This document shows, piece by piece, positions 1 to 6,775 of a DNA stretch of 20,357 bases. Numbering within the stretch: the first letter of the stretch is position 1; each line of letters starts with the position of its first letter. The stretch covers positions 1 to 20,357 of the forward strand of contig CAZEQJ010000053.1 of the NCBI GenBank assembly GCA_964514385.1. The letters run 5' to 3'. The notes beneath the pieces were generated by a model. That model did no database searches. It was not told the origin of the DNA and saw only the letters and a program-made list of their open reading frames with translations. The translations under genes and the position numbers were made by a program. The stretch is from CAZEQJ01 sp964514385 (GTDB lineage: Bacteria; Bacteroidota; Bacteroidia; Cytophagales; Cyclobacteriaceae).

Positions 1-1
1 G

Positions 2-406
2 ACTACTCAGGCCCAATCATGGAGTGAATCAGAACTGCAGGAACTTTATATGGACTACCTCAAAGATGAAGGATATGAGCCATGGGTTGACGGCGACGGC
101 GACATTCAATTCGAACACAATGGCAAATCCTATTTTATGGAGGTGAACGAGTACGACAATGAGTTTTTCCGTCTGGTGTTACCCAATATCTGGCCGATAG
201 AATCGGTAAGTGAACATAATAAGGCATTGGCGGCATGCAACGAGGTAAATCGTGTTAAAAAGGTGATCAAAGCATACGTTACAAACGATAATGTATGGAT
301 TGCTTCCGAAGCATTCTTTGATAATCCTACCGAATTCAAATCGTTGTTTAAGCGAAAATTAGAAGTTATCGAAGGTTCAGTGGACCTGTTTGTGGAGGAA
401 ATGTAA
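2..406 (+). CDS. YbjN-like (type III secretion chaperone-like fold) protein, 5' end cut off
   Basis: The reading frame is open to the left edge, so the gene probably starts just outside the window; base 1 is a G and could be the last base of an ATG. An internal ATG at 50 is less likely to be the start because the codons before it read as normal protein. About 134 residues are visible. The pattern of a short N-terminal helix, an acidic strand (DGDGDIQF), a hydrophobic strand (FFRLVLPNIWP) and then NEVNRVKKVIKAYV resembles YbjN-domain proteins, which adopt a type III secretion chaperone-like fold and bind protein partners. No signal peptide or membrane segment is seen. The true function is unknown. 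A strong intrinsic terminator follows 16 bases after the stop, so this is the last gene of its transcript. The family call is moderately sure; the role is not known. Confidence 0.6.
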   Translation, partial: TTQAQSWSESELQELYMDYLKDEGYEPWVDGDGDIQFEHNGKSYFMEVNEYDNEFFRLVLPNIWPIESVSEHNKALAACNEVNRVKKVIKAYVTNDNVWIASEAFFDNPTEFKSLFKRKLEVIEGSVDLFVEEM

Positions 407-422
407 TCTGCTTCACATCCTT

Positions 423-455
423 AAAAAGCCCATATGCCCTATATGGGCTTTTTTT
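423..455 (+). terminator. Rho-independent terminator after the YbjN-like gene
   Basis: The sequence AAAAAGCCCATAT (423-435) pairs with ATATGGGCTTTTT (441-453) around the short loop GCCCT, and the descending arm runs into a T tract. The arms are A-rich on one side and T-rich on the other, so it could stop transcription from both strands, but only the plus-strand gene ends here. Confidence 0.85.
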
Positions 456-512
456 ATAAATTAGATGCAACCTGATATCTTAAGATCGCATCTTCACAAA
501 AATAGTTCATCT

Positions 513-1613
513 ATGATCGCACGGTTTTTAATTCCTTCCCTCCTGTTCATTCTGTTTGCCTGTGAAAGTTCCGAACCTGCTTTCGATTGTGTCGACCCGG
601 ATTTCTTTGCTGAGCATACCCGCAGCTTCAGCATGGGTTTCAGTACCTGGCCTTATGCACCTTCTCAGGCAGCTGTGGACAACACCTATGGCTTTATCGC
701 TGCCAATGCTGACATATACTCCGAACATATCGACTCCAACATACCGTGGGATGCCTGGATAAATGACGGACCATTGCCGGAAGCCTTTACCAGCGATATC
801 CGAGGCAGAGCAGAAAAACGCATTGCAGGCACTCCCCTCACCGTGTCCGTAAGCCTGCTTAACAACCTCCGTACCGACCTTGCATCTGATTATGATGGCA
901 GTACACCTGCCTATAACTCCATTGCAGACCCCCATATTGAAAGCGCCTACGTCGAGCATCTGGTTTACATTGTAGGTCAGCTAAATCCAGACTATCTAAT
1001 CATGGCCATTGAAGTAGATGAGTTGCTGATACATGACCCTCAGAAATGGGAGCAGTATAAAGAACTGATGCAAAATGTGCGCGATAGGATAACAAGTGTT
1101 TTTCCTTCCTTGCCCGTTTCGGAGTCAGTGACGTTGCATAATTATTTTCAGCCCGATGTATCCGATCCGGTGGGGTTTATCAACGAAATCACCGCCTATA
1201 TCAATGATCTTGAATTTGCGTCGATCAGCTTTTATCCCTTTTTCAAAGGGCTGAATAATGCTTCGGGTTTTCAGGAAGCTTTTGACTTTTTGCACGAACG
1301 GGTCAACGTGCCCATAGCTTTTGCTGAAACCAGCCATCTTTCCGAAGATCTTGATATTCCGGGCCTTTCCCTGTTTATTCCCGGCAATGCCTGTGAGCAA
1401 AATTCGTATATGGAAATTCTGCTGGAAAATGCGCAGCAGCGAAACTATGAATACATCATCTGGTGGGCCCATCGCGATTATAATGAACTCTGGGATACCT
1501 TTCCTCCGGAAGTAAAGGACTTAGGGGAAATATGGATCAGCAATGGCATACGGAATGAGGATGGTGCAGAAAAACCGTCATTCTTAACCTGGACCAAGAC
1601 ATTGGAAAGGTAG
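513..1613 (+). CDS. Lipoprotein, glycoside hydrolase clan A-like TIM-barrel protein
   Basis: The protein has 366 residues from the ATG at 513. An in-frame ATG at 465 would add 16 residues ahead of the signal peptide, which is unlikely. Residues 1-16 form a lipoprotein signal ending in the lipobox LFAC, with Cys17 as the lipid anchor, followed by E-S-S-E. The rest (about residues 25-366) alternates strands and helices like a TIM barrel. Acidic residues at strand ends are E167/E170 (in AIEVDEL) and E272 (in FAETS), about 105 apart. This resembles the acid/base and nucleophile positions on strands 4 and 7 of clan A glycosidases such as GH53 endo-galactanases. WWAH near residue 325 fits strand 8. 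The usual Asn-Glu pair of clan A is absent at the first site. Substrate is unknown and no sugar transporter genes sit nearby. The enzyme class is an inference from motif spacing. Confidence 0.55.
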   Translation: MIARFLIPSLLFILFACESSEPAFDCVDPDFFAEHTRSFSMGFSTWPYAPSQAAVDNTYGFIAANADIYSEHIDSNIPWDAWINDGPLPEAFTSDIRGRAEKRIAGTPLTVSVSLLNNLRTDLASDYDGSTPAYNSIADPHIESAYVEHLVYIVGQLNPDYLIMAIEVDELLIHDPQKWEQYKELMQNVRDRITSVFPSLPVSESVTLHNYFQPDVSDPVGFINEITAYINDLEFASISFYPFFKGLNNASGFQEAFDFLHERVNVPIAFAETSHLSEDLDIPGLSLFIPGNACEQNSYMEILLENAQQRNYEYIIWWAHRDYNELWDTFPPEVKDLGEIWISNGIRNEDGAEKPSFLTWTKTLER

Positions 1614-2086
1614 GGTTTGTCAACCTCGTTGGCAGGTCACCATAACGACAATTCCATTCGACTTAATTGCTTTTTGTAATGTCGCGGAAACCTTTTCGTT
1701 ATCATACCAACACATTTACCGGGGATTATATGTAATTGATCGATTATTAAAGTCGGATCACTGAAAAAATAACATAGTTAAGGGCAAGTTTTGTATGTTT
1801 GTGAAGCTGGCAACGGCGTTCTGATTACACTATTACTTTCCATTATCCATTATGATGAATAACATCCGCATACATATACAACGCCCAAATATTTATCAGA
1901 AAATGAGCCATCTCGGTGTGCCAATGCTTATATACAGGACAGAAACATTTCAGATGACCACCACATGGGATATCTCATCGCTCGCCAAGGAAATACGCAC
2001 AGAAAGGAATACCCTGTCACGCATTATCCCCGGTACGATTGAGTGGTCAAATTTTCATCTGCTTGCAAAATATTCCCGCATGATGA
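1614..2086. other. Gene-poor stretch between the lipoprotein gene and the BLUF gene
   Basis: The stretch of 473 bases contains no convincing protein family, tRNA or terminator hairpin. It is more AT-rich than the flanking genes. It holds a perfect TAnnTTTG box at 1794-1801 and a doubtful 81-codon frame from 1852 (listed separately). Confidence 0.5.
1794..1801 (+). promoter_or_regulatory. Possible Bacteroidota -7 promoter box
   Basis: TATGTTTG matches the Bacteroidota -7 consensus TAnnTTTG exactly and lies 50 bases before the ATG at 1852. No clear TTTG or TTG stands at the expected -33 distance, so it may be chance in AT-rich DNA. Confidence 0.25.
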
Positions 2087-2097
2087 TCATGAATTAA
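1852..2097 (+). CDS. Doubtful small ORF, 81 codons
   Basis: This frame starts with two Met codons and encodes 81 residues that match no family I recognise. The composition is rich in Ile, Met, Thr and Arg with no signal peptide, membrane span or repeat. Its last 11 bases overlap the 3' end of the convergent BLUF gene. Support for a real gene is the consensus -7 box 50 bases upstream; against it are the odd composition and the lack of a recognisable fold. It may be a lineage-specific small gene, a decayed remnant or chance. Confidence 0.2.
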   Translation: MMNNIRIHIQRPNIYQKMSHLGVPMLIYRTETFQMTTTWDISSLAKEIRTERNTLSRIIPGTIEWSNFHLLAKYSRMMIMN

Positions 2098-2494
2098 GAT
2101 CAACCATTTTACGGATATCATCTGGTGAAAAGTTTCCGTCCTTCAGGATAAACGGACGTAACAGGGATTCAACTCTCGTATCTTCATGGATGGCTTTCTG
2201 CATGTCCAGATTAACAAATCGTGAGGTTAGCGGATATTTATCCAGCATCCTGTCATTTCGTTCTCCTGACTGCATTACCTGAACATTTTTATGCCGGATA
2301 TCAACTTTGATATCTTCCATCAGGGCATCAATAGCTTCACCTGGTCCTTCAAGATATTGTACAAAGTGATGATCTGTAAAAATCAGCGCACTGGTGATGC
2401 CGCGCCTGAAATTTTTACCTACACAATGCTTTACGATGTCATACACATGTTCATCGTCACAAAGTCTTTCGCTCTTGTAGATCAGCCAGTTCAA
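2087..2494 (-). CDS. BLUF-domain blue-light sensor (FAD-binding), stand-alone
   Basis: The 135-residue protein is a single BLUF domain (about residues 1-95) with a short C-terminal extension. BLUF domains bind FAD non-covalently and change hydrogen bonding in blue light. The three switch residues are present at normal spacing: Tyr6 in LIYKSE, Asn28 in KNFRRGIT, and Gln46 in FVQYLEG. The motif D-IRHKNVQV (about residues 65-75) is the usual following segment. The start codon is TTG at 2494; no ATG lies upstream in frame before a stop, and the normal BLUF start sits right here. No effector domain (EAL, GGDEF or cyclase) is fused, so it belongs with short BLUF proteins that act through protein partners. 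No obvious partner gene adjoins it. The gene is monocistronic and divergent from the M1 peptidase gene, with 221 bases between them. Confidence 0.9.
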   Translation of the reverse strand: MNWLIYKSERLCDDEHVYDIVKHCVGKNFRRGITSALIFTDHHFVQYLEGPGEAIDALMEDIKVDIRHKNVQVMQSGERNDRMLDKYPLTSRFVNLDMQKAIHEDTRVESLLRPFILKDGNFSPDDIRKMVDLNS

Positions 2495-2715
2495 TTTGAT
2501 AAAAATTACCCGAATATACGTAATTCTGTATAATTAACATTAAACGGGATAAAACAATGGCGAACCATTTGATCTATCGTTTCATTTGGTAATCGACTCA
2601 GAATATTGCTGCTGTTATGATGGAGTGATAAAGCATAGCTTCCAAAACTTGTCGACCTTAAAATTGGAAATTGCCTTAAAAGCCAATAGATTCAACTCCA
2701 TTAACGAAGATCACC

Positions 2716-4839
2716 ATGAATAAAACAATATCAGCATTAACCGCATTATTATTCTTCACATCATTAGCCATCGCACAGGAAACCCGTTTTTTCATGCCCA
2801 AAGAAATTGTTGCGGCATACGAAAATGGCACCCGGTCATACGATGGCAACCCCGGTCCTGCCTACTGGCAAAACAAAGTTGATTATACAATAGCAGCCGA
2901 AGTTGACCCTGTTACACGTACCCTAACCGGCTCAGAAACCATTACCTTTCAAAATAACAGTCCGGACGATCTGCGAAATATCATCATCCGGCTTTATCAG
3001 GATGTATTCAGAAAAGGCAACGACCGCAGCTCGCGTGTGCTGGAGACTGACATCAACGATGGAATGACCATCAGCAACCTCAAAATAAACGGAAGCCCTG
3101 TCGACATGGAGCAAAATACCAGAAGACAAGGCACCAATATGTACGTTCAGCTGCCTGAAGCTTTGGAAAATGGCAACACAATGACGATCGAATTAGACTG
3201 GTCCATGGTGATCCCGGAGACTACAGTTAGAATGGGAGCCTACGACAGCACCTCTTTTTTCGTTTCCTACTGGTATCCTCAGGTAGCCGTCTACGATGAT
3301 GTCTTTGGCTGGGATAACCTTAGTTACGATTTCAGCACGGAATTTTACAATAACATAGGCGACTTTGACGTGACCCTTACCGCACCGGAAAATTTCACAG
3401 TGGTCGCGACAGGCATACTGAAAAATGCTGAGGATGTGTTCACCAGAAAGCATCTCAAACGCTATCAGGAAGCGTATTCATCAACAGAAACTGTCACCAT
3501 CATATCAGAGGAGGATATTGAAAATGGTGTAAAGCATAAGAGCGGGTCATGGCATTATACAGCAGACAATGTTACCGACTTCTCCTTTTGCCTGAGTGAT
3601 CATTTCATTTATGATGCTGCCATACAGAAAGTGGATGGACGTAATGTGCTGGTAGCTTCATATTACAATGTCAAACTGGGCGACGAAGCAATGGAGGCTG
3701 CAAAAAAACTGACCCAGGTACAACGAAAGTCCATGGATAAAATGTCAACGGAAATGCCGGGTGTCCCCTACCCCTATCCGGAATTCACTACCTGTGTTAT
3801 GGGTGTCGGTGGTGGTGGTATGGAAACACCCATGATGGCCAATAACGGTGGGCCCGGTATAGGTGTCACCATCCATGAAATGTTCCATACCTATTTCCCC
3901 TTGTATGTGCGCGTCAACGAAAAACGTTTTGCATGGATGGATGAAGGATGGGCCTCCTTTAACGATGAGTATATCGCACGGCGCTATTTTGAAGAGGACT
4001 CGTCACTCTTCATCACAGACTATGGCTACCTGGAAGGCACCATAGGTTCCATAAGTGACCTGCCCCTGATTACATCAACGCAGTTTATGGACAATACAAA
4101 CTACGGTTATGCTTCATATCCGTTACCCGCCTTTATATACAATATGCTGCACCATCACCTTGGCGAAGAAATGTTTCGCAAATGCTATAAAACATACATA
4201 GAGCGATGGGCTGAAAAATCTCCCACTCCGTATGATTTCTTTTACTCATTCGAAGATGTAAGTGGTGAGGATCTGAGCTGGCTTTGGAAGCCTTGGTTTT
4301 TCAGCTATGGTTACGTCGATGTATCTATTTCTTCTTTTGAGAATGGCACACTAAACCTTACCAATAAAGGTAACCGTCCTGTACCTGTTGTGATTGAAGG
4401 GAAATATGAAGATGGAAACAGCTTCTTTCTGGATTATTCAGCCGGAAAATGGGAAGACTCCAACACGTTCACCGTTGACCTGCCCAATGCCAGTTCCATC
4501 GTGGAATTCTCAGTCAATCAGTCCATTCCCGATGCCGGTATCATGGATAATTTTTACCCTACCCTGACGGCAAGAATGGCAGATTTCGAAATTAACGAAG
4601 ATATACCCGGCACCTATCAGCTAAAAGAGTATCCGTTGCAGGCATCCATAGAGCAGGAAGATAATGGCCTGTTACGCCTGACCATTAGGAATACTACCAT
4701 ATCCGGTTATATCCTTCCGGAAACAGACAATGTTTTCAAAAGCCTTGACGGGAGCTTTACCTGCACTATCGGTGATGAAGGAAGCATGACACTTGAGCTT
4801 ACCAGCCTCGGCGTCACCCTTACGGGTTCAAAACAATAA
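2716..4839 (+). CDS. Secreted M1-family zinc metallopeptidase
   Basis: The protein has 707 residues and begins with a Sec signal peptide ending near SLAIAQ (cut around residue 20). M1 enzymes remove N-terminal residues or hydrolyse peptides with one zinc ion. The zinc site is complete: H387-E388-M-F-H391 and E410, that is HExxH followed after 18 residues by Glu. The substrate-anchoring GxMEN loop is GGGGME at 365-370, with Thr in place of Asn, a variant common in bacterial M1 proteins. Residues about 50-340 match the N-terminal beta-saddle and later residues the helical part. The C-terminal 90 residues or so (from GTYQL) look like a separate beta-rich domain resembling DUF3471-type accessory domains. 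It likely acts in the periplasm or outside the cell on peptides. It is a single gene followed by a 10-bp hairpin. Confidence 0.92.
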   Translation: MNKTISALTALLFFTSLAIAQETRFFMPKEIVAAYENGTRSYDGNPGPAYWQNKVDYTIAAEVDPVTRTLTGSETITFQNNSPDDLRNIIIRLYQDVFRKGNDRSSRVLETDINDGMTISNLKINGSPVDMEQNTRRQGTNMYVQLPEALENGNTMTIELDWSMVIPETTVRMGAYDSTSFFVSYWYPQVAVYDDVFGWDNLSYDFSTEFYNNIGDFDVTLTAPENFTVVATGILKNAEDVFTRKHLKRYQEAYSSTETVTIISEEDIENGVKHKSGSWHYTADNVTDFSFCLSDHFIYDAAIQKVDGRNVLVASYYNVKLGDEAMEAAKKLTQVQRKSMDKMSTEMPGVPYPYPEFTTCVMGVGGGGMETPMMANNGGPGIGVTIHEMFHTYFPLYVRVNEKRFAWMDEGWASFNDEYIARRYFEEDSSLFITDYGYLEGTIGSISDLPLITSTQFMDNTNYGYASYPLPAFIYNMLHHHLGEEMFRKCYKTYIERWAEKSPTPYDFFYSFEDVSGEDLSWLWKPWFFSYGYVDVSISSFENGTLNLTNKGNRPVPVVIEGKYEDGNSFFLDYSAGKWEDSNTFTVDLPNASSIVEFSVNQSIPDAGIMDNFYPTLTARMADFEINEDIPGTYQLKEYPLQASIEQEDNGLLRLTIRNTTISGYILPETDNVFKSLDGSFTCTIGDEGSMTLELTSLGVTLTGSKQ

Positions 4840-4845
4840 ATTTCA

Positions 4846-4872
4846 GCAGCTCACCTACCAATGGTGAGCTGC
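4846..4872 (+). terminator. Hairpin after the M1 peptidase gene, probable terminator
   Basis: GCAGCTCACC (4846-4855) and GGTGAGCTGC (4863-4872) form a perfect 10-bp stem with a 7-base loop, 6 bases after the stop codon. The bases after it (ATTCTTATG) are only weakly T-rich, so termination may be partial. Confidence 0.6.
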
Positions 4873-4988
4873 ATTCTTATGCTCTGCAGATGATGAATGT
4901 TAATATTCAGTTAATTTTAATACTATTCTTATATATTATTTCATTTTTTTTATATTTTTAGTGATAGAAAGACTTTAAGATGTAAAAA

Positions 4989-6773
4989 ATGCCGTTGACA
5001 GAACTTACAGGTCCATTAGGCAGGAAAAGGGCAGCACACCTGTTGCGACGAACCTGCTTTAGTGGTACCGTTGAAGATATAGACACCTTTGCCGCCCTTA
5101 CGGCCAGTGAAGCTGTACAGCGATTATTTGATCCGGAACTGCCCGAGCCTATCCTGCCTGTTGATCCGCTCACCGGAAATGAATGGGTGACGGGTGAATT
5201 TCCCGCAGCAAGCGAAGAGGATGAGCTGGTAAACTATTTCCTTGCATGGACACTTGGCGAAATGCTTGGACAGGGAGTAGAAGAGGAAAAAAAGCTTGGC
5301 TTCATTTTCAGAGAACGCATTGTATATTTCCTGCATACGCATTTTACCACGAAGAAATCGGTTGTTCGAAATGCGCGTGCCGTGTATTTTCAGCAGGCTC
5401 TTTTCCGGCTGTTTGCCTTCGACAGAGATGACATCACCATTCCGCCGGAAGATCCTGATGATCCGATGGCCGAACCTACCATTGCCCCCAGAAACTTCAG
5501 GGCACTGACGAAAAAAATCAGTGTGGACAATGCCATGCTCGTTTTTCTTGACGGAAGACTGAATGTAAAAGGCAGTCCAAATGAAAATTATGCCAGAGAG
5601 CTGCTGGAGCTCTATTCTATTGGCCGAGGTCTTGAAGGAAGCCTGCCGGAACCTGAGTTTGATGGTGATTATTTTTATTTCACCGAAGAAGATGTACAAC
5701 AAGGTGCTCGTGTGCTGTCAGGCTTCAATACCGATGCTGGCTTCGCCAACCTTGACCCTGAAACTAATCTGCCTCGCGGCGTCATAAGAGGGGGGCAATT
5801 TGCCTCCAGCCATGAAGAAGGTAATAAAACATTTAGTAGTCGATTTAATAATTTCACTGTAACGCCTGACCCTGAGCTTCAGTCGAATGGTCGCTCCACA
5901 GAGGACTCTATCCTGGATGAAATCAGTCAGATGGTAGATATGATCTATGCACAGCGAGAGACAGCCCTGCATATTTGTCGCGATTTATATCGTTTTTTTG
6001 TGTATCACGAGATCACGGCAGAGATGCAAAACGGTATAATAAGTGAGCTTGCCGATGTATTTGAAGCCAACGATTATAAAATACAACCCGTGCTTGAAGC
6101 GCTCTTTGGCAGTACACATTTCTATGAAGCCGAGCCGGGAGAAACGGATAATAATTTTGGATGTCTGATCAAGTCGCCTCTGGATCTGGTCGTAGGCTAT
6201 CTGCGGAATTTCAAAATCGCCATTCCTGATTATGAAACAGAGCTGGATACGTTTCATGAATATATGGGAGGGCTGCTGCGCACAATGGACAGTCAGGGGC
6301 TTGACTATTATGAACCATTCGAAGTAGCCGGATATTCAGCCTACCATCAGTTCCCTATTTACAACCGTAGCTGGATCACCACCAATTATCTGACCAACCG
6401 GTATGCTTTTATCCGGGATATGATTTCAGATGGGATGACCATGGAAATGGGGCAGGTTGACATTTTATCATTTGCGGAAACCACCTTCCCCATGTCAACC
6501 ATTCGCATCGCCAATGATTTTATTGCGGCGGCCATTCAATATTTTCTGCCCGTGTCAGAAAACCTCTCTTTCGATGATCCGGGCAGCAGCGAGCTTACAC
6601 CGGAAAGACTCAATTATTTTAAGGCTGCTATGTTCGCCTTCGACATTGATCCTGACCCGGAAACCGCATGGACTACCCGTTGGGATGGTAACCTTGATCC
6701 TGAAACACGAGCCAATCAGCTGAAGGATTTCTTCAATGCCTTGCTTCAATCACCAGAATATCAACTCATGTAG
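4989..6773 (+). CDS. DUF1800 family protein
   Basis: The 594-residue protein is a full-length DUF1800 member: it has AAHLLRRTCFSG at 15-26 and the family hallmark ENYARELLELYSIG at 199-212. DUF1800 proteins are widespread in Bacteroidota and Planctomycetes, nearly always next to a DUF1501 gene; their activity is unknown. The start is fixed by an in-frame TAA two codons before the ATG. No signal peptide or lipobox is present at the N-terminus, although the partner is exported. The DUF1501 gene begins 2 bases after the stop, so the two are translated together. An AT-rich stretch of about 110 bases precedes it, following the hairpin of the M1 gene, so this is probably the first gene of the operon. 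Family call is very sure; the role is not known. Confidence 0.93.
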   Translation: MPLTELTGPLGRKRAAHLLRRTCFSGTVEDIDTFAALTASEAVQRLFDPELPEPILPVDPLTGNEWVTGEFPAASEEDELVNYFLAWTLGEMLGQGVEEEKKLGFIFRERIVYFLHTHFTTKKSVVRNARAVYFQQALFRLFAFDRDDITIPPEDPDDPMAEPTIAPRNFRALTKKISVDNAMLVFLDGRLNVKGSPNENYARELLELYSIGRGLEGSLPEPEFDGDYFYFTEEDVQQGARVLSGFNTDAGFANLDPETNLPRGVIRGGQFASSHEEGNKTFSSRFNNFTVTPDPELQSNGRSTEDSILDEISQMVDMIYAQRETALHICRDLYRFFVYHEITAEMQNGIISELADVFEANDYKIQPVLEALFGSTHFYEAEPGETDNNFGCLIKSPLDLVVGYLRNFKIAIPDYETELDTFHEYMGGLLRTMDSQGLDYYEPFEVAGYSAYHQFPIYNRSWITTNYLTNRYAFIRDMISDGMTMEMGQVDILSFAETTFPMSTIRIANDFIAAAIQYFLPVSENLSFDDPGSSELTPERLNYFKAAMFAFDIDPDPETAWTTRWDGNLDPETRANQLKDFFNALLQSPEYQLM

Positions 6774-6775
6774 CT

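Noticed and set aside
528..959. Minus-strand open frame of 143 codons
   Set aside because: It is antisense to the glycoside-hydrolase-like lipoprotein and resembles no family.
5124..5702. Long minus-strand open frame of 192 codons
   Set aside because: It lies wholly inside the DUF1800 gene, has a low-complexity composition and no recognisable family; it is a shadow frame.
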